DNA of 64,000 nt from Anarhynchus alexandrinus. Lineage: Eukaryota > Chordata > Aves > Charadriiformes > Charadriidae. The stretch is taken from contig VUYV01000089.1 in assembly GCA_008711295.1 (NCBI GenBank), positions 671,270 to 735,269 on the forward strand, in the 5' to 3' direction. Below, one piece after another: positions 36,396 to 50,522 of the stretch. The notes under the pieces were generated by a model. That model had not been told where the DNA came from, made no database searches, and was given only the letters and a program-made list of their open reading frames with translations. The number at the start of each line of letters is the position of its first letter. Within the stretch, counting starts at the first letter, position 1. Made by a program: the position numbers and the translations under genes.

Positions 36396-39300
36396 CATGA
36401 TCTTTAAACATGATTCTTCTTTAGAATAAAATCAAATTGATGTAGGTACTAATTATGTGAGTTAATCTCCTATTATATTGTCTCTTATTAAGTTATTAAC
36501 TAAAGGTAAGACTATGATTCAGATTTTATAAGATTAATTTCCACAATGATCTTTTTTTTCTAGTTACAAATAAATCATCAGTAATTAAATTATATTTTTT
36601 AGTCAGTCTGAGCAAGAAATCTAGCAACCTCTAATTTAAGGGAAAATTACTTCCTACTATTTGGTGTCTTTTTAGTTATTTGGCCCAAATCTGGTGATCA
36701 TATACTCCCCAATGTCTTTTTTTTTTTTTTTTTGTCTTTTAGGGAGTAGAGCAAATCTGTTTGTATTTCAAGCTCTCCTTTCCTCTGGATAATAAGTTCA
36801 GTTCAAAATATCTGATATTTCTTCAAATCTGGACACTTCAAACCCCAATGCTAAAATGTTGCATATAAAGTAATTTGTGGTTTTAAACTTTGGTTTCCAC
36901 TCTCCCATATAAATGCAAATATAATGTTTTCCATTAGAATAACTCTGCCTCGTGCTTTTTTAATAGAGGCATTGGAGACTAAAAAGTAGAGTAGAATCCA
37001 TTTTGATAATATTGCATCTTCTCTCTGGGCTCCAATCTAAATATTTCCATCTGTCAGATTTCTTATTTAATATTCTGAATAATGGCAGTTGCAGGAAAAA
37101 AAGGAACAGTCATCTTTATTTCACTGTCTTTTGCCAGGCTTTGGTGGTCTTACAGTTTCTTCTTGGATTGCAGAAATGTGTGTATGAAGATTTATAGTCT
37201 TTTACTCTGCCAAGATCTCTCCTAGAAATCCAAGGTGTCATTTGCAAACGCTCATAACCAAACATATTTTCTAATATTTAAAAAAAAAATCCAGCTTGCC
37301 CCAAACCCAAACTCAGATCTTTGTTACAGTGGAAGGAAAGGTATAAAGACAAGCTTGGGAATATGGAAGTAAAAACTATAGAAGATCTCTTTCTCTTTGT
37401 GTAAATGCACAAAACAAGACACTTTCATGACAGAATCTGTTGTCTCGATGTCAGCCCCAAAAGCTGCTACCATCTCTGACATTGTCTAAGTGAGTATGGA
37501 GCACCCAACACCTCCCAGGTTAGCCATTAAACTGATAAATTCCTGTGGCAGGAGGGAGGAAAATTGTGATCAAGCAGTTCTGGGAAATCGAAAGGTCAAA
37601 ATATCACATGAAAAAGCAAGTTTCCATTTTTAAAACTCCACTTTCTAGTGAACCTTGCTAAAGCAGCTGTTGGTGAGGATCCACCTTTATGAACTGTTTT
37701 ATGGTTTTGCGTGATTCAGCCATAAACAATTGCTATGAGTTAAAGACTTGATGTGTAAGGTTATAGTTGAATAGTTTGGGTCAACTTTTTTTCACAAAGC
37801 CCTTACATTCAGAAAATAACAAAATATTTCTGTTCCTTTATTGTTTAATTCTAATTTTAATATCCTAAACTGTTTTCTATATTTTTTAATTATTTTGTCT
37901 CTCCGCTTTGTTAGATGTTCAAAGTGCCAAGGAAATACAATATCTAATACACAATGGAATATCAAATCTCCGCAAATCAAAGTCTGCCCCCTCATCCAAG
38001 GTCTGCTTAGGAGTAGACGTTAGGAAAATACAGAGACATCTCCCATCATGTCCTATATAGGAATCCAAAACCCATGAACTCTGCAATGAAAAGTAAATAA
38101 ATGACTCTGTCCTTCACTGCCAAGCTGTTAATCCATAATGTGGAGTTGGCCCCTGTTGTTGTCAACAGTGATATATAAATCATATCAGACAAAACAAGAA
38201 CCAGGCTGACCCTTTACCCATTCCTTAATCCCGGTTCAAACATTTATAATGCCTAAAAACCTTTTCCCCCTCTTTTCTTTCCCCCTTTTCACAAGTCTCT
38301 CATTTGCTAGTTTCTACTGGGATAGGAAGAGTACAAAAGTGTGTGGGAGCCTGTTTGAAGTGTTCTATGAGAAATTTCAGCCCAATTTCCTAAACCAAAG
38401 AGGTTTCAGTAACACCACCCCACCCACTGTTTGGTCCTTCATAAAACCATGGTTCCTGCTGCTCAGACCTCTGGGAAGAGGAACGTATGGAGAAAACAGC
38501 TTTGCAAACAAGGAGTCACATACCCAGGGATGACACAGAACAAAAGCCATACTGGAGGGGGAAAGCCAGGGGGAGAGGTGGCCTTTCAGGAAGACCCAGT
38601 GAGACCAAAATGAGAAGACTAAGAAAGGAAACACTGGCTGAAAAAATTAAGGGGAAAGAAGAGTGAGGGAAATACGCTAAGGCTGGCTTTAGTAAAACAG
38701 GGTAAAACGCTTAAAAGTCAAAGGAAAGAGTGCTGCTGGTTTAGGTATCATTGAAAGCAGTTCCTTAATATGTTACCCAAGTTTCATTTAAGTCAATGAG
38801 TAAAATATCTAGTGACTTTCATATTAGTTGGACAGGGCCCTAAGTGAAAAAGGGCATGAAATTAACTGAATTTTGTCACTTGTGAAGCTCCTGCTGAGCT
38901 CATTTCAGGATCAAAGCCTAGAACTATAATTGTGTTGCTCATTAAAATAATGGAACAAATATTGAGAGAAAAATAACTAAATCCAGGGCAGTAGTGCCAA
39001 GAGCGATAAACAGCATGGGCTTATAAAGAACAGATCTTGCCTTACAAACAAGACTGTCTTTTTCTAATAGACTTACAAAGGATCAAATTCTGCTGTTTGT
39101 GAGGGCTGACTTGCGCTAAAGGAACCACCAAAGTCTACTCCTGGTAACAGTTACCAATGTGAATAACGGTCCAAAATGCTGAGCTATAATTAGCAGATGA
39201 AGGGAGAGCCATAGATTAATACTGTGCCCCATGACATTTTACTGATCAAGAGTAAATTTCCACATCAGTTTTGTGAGGCAGGAGCCAGGGTATCAGTTGG

Positions 39301-42300
39301 AGATTTTTCAGTTTGGTTTGTACGTAGTACTGTCAAGTGAGTTAATATCCTGGGTGAAGGGCTATAACAAAAAAAGGAGTTACACATGGCGAAGTACAGC
39401 TCTCTGCAAGGTGCTTAGAGTGCCATGTCAGCGTGGTTTTATTCAATCAGAATTGCAAAAGAAAGGAAAACGCTTAAGGGCAATCCTCATACTGAATTAT
39501 AAGACATTGGGAATGTGATAATTATGTTGTGAAAGTGAGAAACCTGAAAAGGTGTTAACAGGTATGTGGGGAAGTGGTATGTGAATGGGATTTAAGAATG
39601 CAAGAACCAAAACAGTTGGCCTGCACTTACAAGGTGAAAAGGTGGGGGAAATACTGATGCAAATATTCAAGAGCCACCTGAAAATCCCTCATGTCACAAA
39701 TCAGGCTGGTCAATAAACCACCTAACAATGCAAAAGCTCCAGTACCCACTCACGTGGAGAAACATATAAAGCTATAAAGATATGCATCAAACTGGAGCGA
39801 ATCCAGAGATTGGTAATGTCATCAGATCCAGGCAGAAAAGTATTGGGGTTTGTGCGGTGGATAAAGGGGAGATTATCTGCAGTAATATAGTTGTATCCAT
39901 ACCTATCTACAAATGTTTGATGAAAGAACAATGCAATAATCCATCAGACATATTGCATGAAATTGAGAGGAGAAAATGTAAGGCAATGTCTGGAAGAACT
40001 TTGACTGTGAAATGCAGTAGTTCATTGGGTGGAACAGGTCATCTTATTCATGACAGCTGACTTGGCCTGCCACAAAGGTAACGCATGTGACACCCCCTAA
40101 GGGTAGCAGAGATCCCACAGCAGTGTAAAAAATCCAGTAATCCCTGACTCAGCCAGGAGGCCCTTGAATTGCTTAGTCACTTGCTTTATCACTGTCTGGT
40201 GCAGCAAAAGGTTTAAGGACAGAGATAGGCACGAATTATTCTGGTGCTAACTGTTAGCTATTGCCAGAAATTGTCGGATTTTTTTTTTCCCCTGAGATCT
40301 TTTTCAGGGTTTTTAAGGATTAATAAATCCCTATTTACTCAGGCAGTCCCAGTAGGGAATCAACAAAAATATTTGCATAATTTTTCCCATGTCATTGCAT
40401 TATGGCTGCAGAGTTTGTATTTTCTCCTTGCTTTTCAGCTGGTCTAAATTATCGTCGTACTGTTGAAATCAATTGTACTTAAGCACCTGCCACTTCCAGG
40501 TGTCCATTATTTACCAGTTTTCCTCGTTGCCAGTGCCAAGAAAGAAAAAGGGATCATTTGCTAGTCCCTTTGATGGCATGGAGTGAGAAAATGAAAAAAC
40601 CCTATGTACTGTCTTACGTGATCTCTAAAACTCAAGTATGGAGGAGAGGTCAATTATTTCTAGTGTGAAAAATAAGCTTCCACATGGAGTTCTTTGATAA
40701 GGCAGAACACATACTGGACAGAAAGAGAAAGACCATGAGCCTCCATTCCCTTCATACAGCTATTGTGTTTGGCCAGCAATACTTGTAATCAAGTGGAAAG
40801 CCAGGCTGGAGTGGAAAAAAATATCACCTACCCACGTCCTTTTTAAAGTGATGCTTTGTAGTAAATTGCTTTCTGTTTAATTTGGCTTATGCTAGCAATG
40901 CTGCACTTGGTGAGGCAGCGTGACTCCAATCATCTTCAGCGTAAGCAGGATCAGCCTCCGTGTTTCATTGTTGTCATGGAGTAGCTGGAGTGCTAGTCCT
41001 TTACGGCTAGTCCTTATGCATGCATCTGATTGCCCTCACAGCCAATGGAAACTTTACCTTGGAAAAGACTGTAGCATTGCTTCTGAATAGCTTGCCTGGA
41101 ACACTAAAATAAAAATAAAATTAAAAATAATTTTGTTTGTATTTTGTTGCTGCACCTACAAAATAAGAAAGTAGCTATTATTGTTACACTTCCATAAACG
41201 GCGGCATTTTTACCATCTTAACTAGACTGAATTTCGGAAATATTATGAATCTGTAGGGTGTAAGATTGTATTTAACAAAAACATTATTTGTGTATATAAT
41301 GTATTGTCTTGTGTTAAGATGTGGTGACTGGGATATAACCAAAATGATTGTTCAATTATATCTTAAATTAGATCATTCAGTAGTGAGATAAACAAGCTGC
41401 CTGGCAGTATGGGTTTTGGCTGTTGAGGAAATAAGTGAATACAAAAAAAGCCTTTGATCTTCAAGCACATCTTTTTCCAGAGCCACGATGAAGGATTGAT
41501 GTTATATTCTAGACTAATCAGTCACACTGATTTTGTGGGCAAATGTTAATGAGCATACAAAAGAACCCAAACTATTTTCGACATCGAGCAACAAATACTC
41601 ATTCTGAATTTACCTATCTGGAAAAAAAGAATGTTCATTTGTTTCTATATAATTTGCAACCATAGCTTTGCAACAAGAACAGTGTTAAATCATTGGAAAG
41701 CTTTCTAGAATGTTAAAAACTGCAATTCTATACCCAGCAGATATCAGAGCATTGTCATCCCGGCTCTTCCTCAGTGAATAAAAATCTTCCTTCAGCAGCA
41801 CTTTTTAATCTATATTGTATTAGCCTTTCACACCTAATTGAATTTCATGTAGCGACTTTACAGAGCACAAAGTACTGGCCTCTGAAGACAGTGGAAAAGC
41901 TCCCCAAAATTTCATTCAAATCTGAAGTAGCCTTGCAAAGAGTCAATGTAAGAAAGTCCTCTTTCCAGGAGTTATGACAGCTATATATGGATCCCATGTC
42001 CATCCTCCAACAAACACATAGTGCTGAAAGATCTTCAGGGAGTTTGAAAAGGCAAGGGATGGTGAGTTACAACACCAAGGAATTACGATTGCCTGTCCCT
42101 AGGTGTTTCAGATCTCCTTTGACCATGTTCTGCCTTTGCTGAGTGCATCGACCCAGGGTCTGCGTGTTCTGGGGGGCATACAAGATAAATGGAATATCAA
42201 GGGTACACTCATCTGGAAAAATAAACCAGGTGTTTTTCTTCACTGGCATTTAGTGGTGACCAGCATACGCATGCAGGCTCACCAGGAGTACTCATCCTAC

Positions 42301-45300
42301 CCCTTTTCTCTGCTGTTGCCCTGTTGGGCTAAGCCAGCAGGAATGTGCCTCTGGGAAAGATGAAGGTGCGTATATCTGGATATTTATACATATCCAAGGA
42401 TCAAAATCAAGGTAGTGTAGGAAAACACCCTGTATTACTACCTTACCTCAGCCCTGTAAGGAAAGCAGAAAGGTGTAGCAGGAACAGGAGTGCCCTCTGG
42501 TCACCGGAGTTACAACATTGTTCACATTACCCCTCTGTATTGCTGGGTGGCTGTAACCTTAATGATGAAGCCAAAATTTGTGACCACCACGTTTTGGGTG
42601 TCTCAGGCGTAGACCAATCCTTGACCCCTGTTTTGAAAAATTGCTAACTAACACTTTTCAATCTCTGCAACAAAGAAGTCACCGGTTCCATAGACACAGG
42701 GCTATTTGTATTGATTTTCACTGAAAAGGAGATCCTGATGGGCTAATTCATCTATGTGCAAAGCACTAGCACAAGTATCAGCCTAAGTACGAATGAAGTC
42801 TTGTAGGAAGGAATTTATAAATCTTGCCTGAGCCATTAATTTTTAGATCTAGTTTCAGCCCAAACCAGTTTGAAATAGCTGCAGCACAAATGCCTCAAAA
42901 TCTCTTTTTATACTGGAAGTATCACCTCTACCTTAATCAAGTCATTCCTTACAGTATCAATGTAACACCTTCAATGCCTTTATCTGTGGTATTAGAGATA
43001 TAATGCATCTTTTCTGTAAAATTTTGCTTTTGAGGCTGTGTCTCTGAAGAAGGTGGTAATTGCCATTAAGAGCATCTTCTGTGAGAATTCAAGGGAGATT
43101 TTTATAAGGAGGGTGACTATCACTAAGATCCTTAGTCTGAGAATCTGCTCTAGCTGAGCACTGCTAAATACTAAGACGATACTGGAAGGCAGTCTTCCTC
43201 ACGCTCAGAAATTGGATGTTGAATCATTTCACTTGGAGAGATAGGCAAAGTCCATAGAGACTAGAGAAGCACCAAACCTCCCAGCAAACATGTGTCCTAC
43301 CAGTAGAGTTTTCAGACCTTCAGCTCTAAGTAAAAGGTGGAGGAAAGTATTCCTCATTATATCGACAGCCTGGTCAGTGATTTAAAGTTTTGTGTACCCA
43401 GTGTAGAGGCTTGAGAGCTACCGCTGATGGTGTCTTTAGCATGTGACTGTTAGTGGTCGAGGGCAGCGATGGGTGTGTGAGGTGACTGTCCGTCACATGA
43501 GAACTGTGCCAGACTGTGTCCTGTAGCTGCTGAGGTTGTTCAAGGATAAGCTGGTAAGGACTAAAAATACCCAGAATCATTTACCGTTTTTAAATTTCTG
43601 AATTCTGATTTCTTGAAATTTTCAAGCAGTATATAAACTCCGTGATCGACTTAATGCTAAAACCTGTTGATTAACGTTTTATTTCGAACTCTCTTTTGCT
43701 TTAATGTTTGTTTTACATTTTTAAATTGTTATATGCCTCCATGATAACACGATAGCACTCATATGATTGTATTAGGTTGTTCTTTGCCTTCTATTCTATT
43801 ATAAAAATTATGTTTTCCTCTGTTGCTGATATCTTCTTGTTAACTTTGGATTATCTTTCTATGAAAAAATATTTGAAGAAATATCTAAGAATTTTTTTAT
43901 AGTAGTAGGCAATGCTTGTTTCAAAACATGGTTGTCAAAGATTTTGATGTGACAAGACACAAGAAGAACTTTGAACACAAAAGTAAAATAAATGCTAGTA
44001 ACAGTAGCAGCTTTGATGCCACAGAGCACCAGTCAGGCAATAGAAGAATATTCAAAATTTTGCTACTCCATTGTACAATAAAATAAAATGTAACATTAAG
44101 TCAAAATATGTTGTTATATCGCACTGATATTATATAAATAAAAAGTAGTGCAAAAGATGACTCATGACATTATTTTAGGCATTTTTCCTGATCTCATGTC
44201 ATAAAGAAAAACGAGAAGATAAAAAACACATCTCTCGATGAAAATTACATCCTAAAAAAATTTGATTTTTTTTTAAAGGAAAACTTTGCTAATGCTTTGG
44301 CTTTGACAAAACTGTGGAGAACTCTTCCACTAGCAATTCTTTGGCCAGTTGTTGTAATGACTGTGCTCAGGAAAGGGCTCTGAATTCCTCCTTGATGCCT
44401 ATTTTCTATTTCAATAAAGCTCCTTAAAACCCCTTGGAGTGTAACCTCCAGATTCAAGGTTGCTGTTTTGGTTGGTTCCCATGGCTGGGGGAGGCAGTGT
44501 AACTCCCCTTTTTCATCTGAAGGGAGACGTAACAGCAAGTCGTGGGCTTCCGTCCCCAAGCAGGGGCAATTTCCTGCTCAGAGCAGAGGCAGAAGTGGGT
44601 GGGAGAGGTTTCTTTCATAAGGGTTGGAGGTGCCTGTGGGAAAGCAGAAAAGCTATCAGAAAGCAAAACTGCCACAGGGACTTCTGAAATTCAGTTCTGG
44701 CTGGAAGAGGCTTGAAAGTGAGAGTAGACATTGCCTTGCTTTGTGTTTCCCTGGGCTTAATAGCTGCTTTTTACGGAAAGTACACTGAATCAGAGAAACT
44801 CCTGACTCCACTACCACTTTTCCTCCTAACATGAGGCAGCCTCTAATTTTTTGCTGACTTTCCAGATTAAAAAGTATCAATGTCTTTTATACTTCAAACA
44901 GAAGATTGTTTCCCTATAGGATCTCTCCTAATTGAGCACCTGTATACAAAAAAAAAGGGACCTGGATTTTGTTTTAGCCTTGTAAATAAGAAGCCTTGGA
45001 TGCATTCCAACCGTTCAGTGAAGGAGCCAAATAATTGACAGTCTGGTCACAGCTGGCAGCCACGCCAGTAGGGTTCCAAAATATGAGGCGAGGAGGGAGA
45101 GCGTGTATAAAATACATGTTTTTTACAGGATAGGTTCTCACTAAAATAACATATCTAGTTCTTCAGCTGTAAATCTCAGAACTCTGTGGCTAAAAGCAAT
45201 AACTCTCTGTATTGCAGTAACTAATTCCTGCCTAATGCTGCCCTTCCGGAAGAGCCATCTGAAAGTAAACCTTTTCTCTGTTGCAAAGGTTGCTGGTTTT

Positions 45301-45891
45301 TGCCTTCACCCAGACATTTGAAGATGGCAGTAAATCTTGACTGGCAGTAATGGCTATTTTGATCGAATACTTTATCAATACACTCTTAAGTCTGCACAGA
45401 AGTTTAAAATTTAGAGAAAACTACTGACAAAGCGAACATTAAAATGATAATGCCCAAGAAGCACACAGGACCTTATAAAAGTGTGAACTGTGTTCCTCCA
45501 ACAGGTGTTCTGATGAGCCTCATCTTTCTCTCCTTCCATTTTCTTGAATCCTCGAGATACCCACTGTGCTGTCTGGCTAGTCAGAACGCTTCCTAAGCTG
45601 CATTAATAATATTTGTTTTGGCACTGAATAACCTTGAAAGGGTTATGAGAGGAGTACAAAAGCAGTCAGAAGCTTTTATCAGGTGTAGCTGCAGGTTTTA
45701 TTTTAAAGTAAATGCTTAATGTAGTTTCAGTTTTAAAGAATCTTATTGGGTGCTGGTTTTATTCAGTATGTAACAGTAAAGCCTAAACCTCTTTCAGATG
45801 TTCATAAATAGTCTTACAGACACTTATTGTGCTTTTTAAACAAATGTATCCATTCAAAAGATAAGCGTATGAGATCTGCTGGTATTCAGTG
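36396..45891. other. Unique non-coding sequence, possible regulatory blocks
   Basis: A long stretch without gene or mobile element. It includes a T17 run (36717-36733). A block at about 40870-41060 has mixed, non-repetitive texture and a repeated gctagtcctt word. An octamer ATTTGCAT lies at 40371-40378, followed by AA. A slightly GC-richer section lies at 42060-42650. Open frames up to 104 codons (44245-44559, minus) match nothing I know. Confidence 0.5.
36717..36733. repeat. Poly(T) run, 17 bases
   Basis: Uninterrupted T17 on the plus strand. No retrocopy body is recognisable beside it. Confidence 0.9.
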
Positions 45892-45967
45892 GAATCATAG
45901 AATCATAGAACGGGTTAGGTTGGAAGAGACCTTAAAGATTATCTAGTTCCAACCCCCTTGCCATGGG
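45892..45967 (-). mobile_element. Short CR1 LINE stub (3' end only)
   Basis: Only the CR1 tail and adjoining 3' UTR remain, about 76 bp. Two tail units (aatcatag, aatcatag) are followed by 'gggttaggttggaagagaccttaaagat' and 'gttccaacccccttgccatggg', and similarity then stops abruptly. It is an extreme 5' truncation of a copy related to the one at 13954. Confidence 0.9.
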
Positions 45968-46468
45968 AATGCTTCAGTCTGGCTTTGTTTTTTACATATA
46001 AAAGTTTGTGTGTCTGGCCTTTCTCCCAAGTTTTTTTTTTGCTCCATCTGCTTGAGCCTAGGTAATAACTTCCCTCTCATGAATACACACCAAAAACCTT
46101 TACAGAGGTACGCATCTACAAGTTTCACTATTTTGAGAGGAGTTAGTCTGTTGAAAATTGGGTCCAGGGATAGTAAGCAAGCACCAAGCATCAATTCAGG
46201 TACCATATCTTCCTTTGGATTTCCCCCGCCTATTTTTATAGTGACATGAACACATTTTGCTTTTTTTTAAGTTTTCCTGTTTCTGGTTGAGTCTCACCAC
46301 ACTTTGGATGCATGTGAAGTGATAAGGCAAATCCTCAAGATGAGATTTGGGGATTCAAATAAGGAGAGGAAAAAAGTTATTTAAGTTTCTGTCATGGTTT
46401 AGGTGTGAAGAGTGATTAGCAGAGCTCTGTCACATTCACAAGCTAATGCAAAAAAAAAGAGAACTGTG

Positions 46469-46494
46469 CTTTCTTTCTAGTCTTTCTTTCTAGT
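46469..46494. repeat. Perfect 13-bp tandem duplication
   Basis: Two adjacent identical copies of ctttctttctagt, itself built from a ctttctttc core. Probable slippage. Confidence 0.9.
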
Positions 46495-49050
46495 GTAATA
46501 ATTTAATACATTAGCTGTACAGTAATTGCCACAGGTTTTGATATTTAAATATCTCATCCCTTTTCACATCAAGTTTTAGGAAGAAGTCTGAAAGTGGACA
46601 GAAGTTGTTTTTCAGCTTAAATGAAAGACTTATCCTAAAATAAAGATCCATCCACAAAGAAAAAAAAATGTTTCAGTCCTCGCAAATGTTGCAGAGACTA
46701 GTTATAGTACCGAAAACATAAAATAGAAAAATAGTGGGTGATGGAAAGGCCAGAACAGGGCTGTCAAATTTTAAATTTTAACATATGGACTGCTCACTCC
46801 CTGCTCTGGTTGCTAGTCATTCCCAGATGGTGTCTTTAGTGAGTGATGGTGAGGGGAAAGGAGCAGGTGGCAATGGCAATTTTTTTTTATTTTTTTACAT
46901 ATATCAAATTAAAATTCTGTGTTCTATTAAAAAATAAAAAAAGGAAGACATAAAAGAATACAGGAAGTACAGGAGAAGGTAATGCATAACTTGAGGCTGA
47001 AATTAAGGAAATCCTATTGCTATGGGCTGATGAGTCAGGATGAGAATTTGGATCCAGATCTGAGATCCCTTATAAGTGGTGGATAACAGCTTTCATGTAG
47101 GGCCTTGTTCAGCCCGTAGTACTGCATGTCCAAGCAACTGCAGGAAGAAGCTGCTCACCAGAACTGAGTTCGTTTCTCGTTTGGTGCACGGTGCATCAGA
47201 GCTCTCAAACACATGCTTAAAGCTAGGTTTGCATACATGTTTAAATGTGTTTGTTTAGATGGAAACCTTATGCCAAAGAGATGGGGCTTGCGGTTTTAGT
47301 GCTGAACATTTGAGTTTATGATGTCAGGGATGATACTGATCTCTTTAAGCCTAAGGATATTTTTTGCAAGAAGTTTCTTTTTATGAGAAACATCCTTTCA
47401 CTTCTCTTTGTTAACTCTTCGCTGGTCGCTGATGCTGGAGTGTGCCATATCCTAGTTTAGAGAGTGATTACACCTCCAGGCGCTGGCTCCAGCCTTTTAC
47501 TTACAGTGAGTCCAATTGCTCCTTCACATCTGGCAGTAAGAGCTCCTACTCCACAGGGTGTACCTCTATTGTTCCTCATGTTTGTGTCCAGGTGTGTCGC
47601 TAGTTTGCAAGGTTTTTCCGGACTATAAGTAACATTTCTTTATGTGATATAATAAACCTAAAACTTGTTTTTATTTCATTATCATTTTCAGTAATGATCT
47701 AGCTGTTTTTCTCAGTCTTTCTAACCTAGCTGGTTGAGAATCTGATCTTATAATTAAAAAAGAAAAAACGGAGCAAATTACCTCTGTGTCTCCGTTACAG
47801 ACATAGCTTCTTGGTATACAAACCCCAATAAATGTATGAATGTTACCCTATTACACTTACCCTAGTAAAAGTATGTGCTTCTTTTGTTACTGTCAGAAAT
47901 CCTGGGTGCTATGTCTACCTTTAGTCTCTCACCTAAATCTGAGCTGAGGAGAACAGTAAGGTGTTAAGAAGCCACTCATAAAGGAAAGAGTTAAATTTCT
48001 ACTAAACAATCATAGCACTTAAAATGTTCTTTTTTTGCTAGTCTGGACAAGACTCAATGGCACAATTAAAAAACGCTGAAATGAACCTCAGAGCTTTGTC
48101 AAATCCAGCATTGCATAATACATCTCATGATCATTCTAAATCACTGCCATGCAGTGGGTAAAAGCTCTATCTTTTTTGAATCCAAGGCAACTTAAAGGGA
48201 GTATTGATTTTCCCTTTACTGAGAAATGAGAATCACATATTAGGAAAGAAAGCTGCAGACACAATATAATGACCTTTCTCCTTGGCTTCTCTTTTCTAAC
48301 ACAAACAGAATCATTTTCATTGCTAGAGTGGATATTAAACAGTAAATCTTGTAGCAATGTATTTGCAAGTGTCTGTGCTTGTTTTATCCAATTAGCATAC
48401 TTATCACAAGAGCAAAAAAAAATGAGTAGATACGGCTTTTAATTTCTGGAGATATCAGTTCCATCCACAAAAACATTGAAAAGTCTCCAGCTGGAGGTCT
48501 ATTCCATCTGTCTCAGTACTGGAGGGAGGAGGGGTGCTTTCTCCCTGCAATTTTAATGCTGATGCATGATTTAGAGTAAATGGGTAATTTCACTGAGGGC
48601 AGAGGACCTTGGCTGACCTCTATTTTATTCTATGCATGTTTTTCTAGCACAGCCCCACATATACTTATCTATTAAACGGTGTTTCAGGTCACAGACATGT
48701 CAGTATTCTATTTACTGCTTTAATTATATAGAATTTAAAACAAACTTATCAATACCTGACACATTACCTTAGGGGGAAATATCCTAACCGTGAAGCAGCA
48801 TGAGAGCTATACTAAACCTACCTCAAACAACAGCTTAAGTTTCCAACAAAGCCATTAAGGCCAGATTTTGTTTTCACACCTGCTGTGTTTCCATCTAATC
48901 ACCTTGCATGAGAGTGTTTGAAACAATGGGTTCAAGCTGCACGTGCTTCCAACTTTTTGATGTTTAGTTCCTTTCCTCCTGATTTAAACTAACTGCAATT
49001 TCCCCTTGGTTATCACTTCATTTCAGTTAAAGCTGCTCCTGAGTCAGCAA

Positions 49051-49070
49051 TGTGTGTGTGTGTGTGTGTG
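49051..49070. repeat. (TG)10 microsatellite
   Basis: Ten uninterrupted TG units, likely polymorphic in the species. Alternating purine-pyrimidine sequence. Confidence 0.95.
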
Positions 49071-50144
49071 AAATGACATCCTTGACCTGCTTTGTCTGCT
49101 GCTGGGGCAAAATATGGTGGAATTCTTATGGTGGAATATTTGAAATGCAACTCAATGTAGCCATCCGCTTAGTCCAGCTGCAAGGCAGAGTTGTGGCACA
49201 GCACCAAGAGAAGAAAAAAATAGATGCATGAAACCTGGAAGCATCACAACTCATTGTGCTCCTTGCACAATGTTGTTTATATATTTGTAAGCAACCCCAT
49301 GTTTTTGAAAGTCCAGGAGTTGCCTGGCAATGCATGCTGCTGGTAAAAAACACAGTGGCTGGTAATTTGAATTAATTTGAATAAGATGAATTTAAATTCC
49401 TTCTTGGCATCTTCAGTGCTTCAGACAGCATCCCTCTTTTGTAAGAGGGATAAATACACAGGAGGGACAATATGTGGTAACTTTGAACGAGCAACTTTGT
49501 TAGAATAGAAAAAATGAATTCGTTGTAAGCAATTTTGTTCCTCTTTGTTACTCTTCACTGTGCTGAAGAGCTTCTGACTATGATCTTGGCTTCCTACTAC
49601 AAATCTGGTTGTTGGCCAGAAAATAGGAGCAGTCAGTTCTGAGCAACTTGTTCTTCTGGCTTATCAAATCTTGACCATGAAGGTTCCCGTTCAGGCCAAG
49701 AAGAGTTTTCTCCCCTCTGAAGACTTTGGTCTTTTACTAGGTACTCCTAGGGTGGTTTAGCAATCCAAGTGAGCTGAGGACCACCTGGGAAGTGTCTTAG
49801 CATCAGCCAAGTCCTGACGCTCTGTTACACTCATTGATGTTTTCTGTTGTAACAAATTCTTTGTCTGGGTCAGTTTTCTTATTTCTGTGCATCATGCTTA
49901 CAGATGAGGTAACTTATAAGAAGTCAGAGATGAGAAAACTGCAGAGTTCCTGGACAGTCAGGAGTTTATTTAAGGCACAAGTATACCTCAGTTGCAGGTC
50001 GTATTGCTTTGGTATACCTATCAATAGAGGAGATGGATTCACTGACCACTTACCTGTAACACTGACACATCACATGAGCTCCACTTCACCATCTTTTGGG
50101 GTAAGCAGATTTCTTTGTTACTTTTCTAGCTTATTCCATGTCAT

Positions 50145-50522
50145 AGCCTGGAGAAGACAAGGCTCTAGGTAGACCTTATTGTGGCCTTCCAGTACCTAAA
50201 GGGGGCCTACAGGAGAGCTGGGGAAGGACTTTTTACTAGGGCATGTAGTGACAGGACAAGGGGGAATGGCTTCAAACTGGAAGAGGGTAGATTTAGATTG
50301 GATATTAGGAAGAAATTTTTCACTGTGAGGGTGGTGAGACACTGGAACAGGTTGCCCAGAGAAGCTGTAGAGGCCCCATCCCTGGAGGTGTTCAAGGCCA
50401 GGCTGGATGGGGCTTTGAGCAACCTGGTCTAGTGGGAGGTGTCCCTGCCTATGGCAGAGGGGTTGGAACTTGATGATCTTTAAGGTTCCTTCCAACCTAA
50501 ACCACTCTATGATTCTATGATA
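50145..50522 (+). mobile_element. CR1 LINE fragment with open ORF2 C-terminus
   Basis: The only plus-strand CR1 in the window, about 378 bp, starting near 'agcctggagaagac' and ending in the tail 'ctatgattctatgat'. The frame 50181-50432 is open for 83 codons and gives the C-terminal end of CR1 ORF2: KGAYRRAGEGLFTRACSDRT, RLDIRKKFFTVRVV, HWNRLPREAVEAPSLEVF and a final SNLV before the stop. ORF2 carries the endonuclease and reverse transcriptase of CR1, but those domains lie upstream and are absent, so the copy is dead on arrival from 5' truncation. A TAG in the same frame (about 50166-50168) closes it upstream. Low divergence makes it one of the youngest repeats here. Confidence 0.96.

Larger units (their letters stand above)
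45968..50144. other. Unique sequence, nothing recognised
   Basis: Single-copy-looking AT-rich DNA with A-runs near 46450 and 46662. A 'tgtcatggttta' near 46390 recalls an LTR end but has no LTR body. No gene was recognised. Confidence 0.55.

Noticed and set aside
46390..46401. 'tgtcatggttta' as the start of a second LTR
   Set aside because: Only the first dozen bases resemble an LTR terminus; the following sequence has none of the family landmarks.
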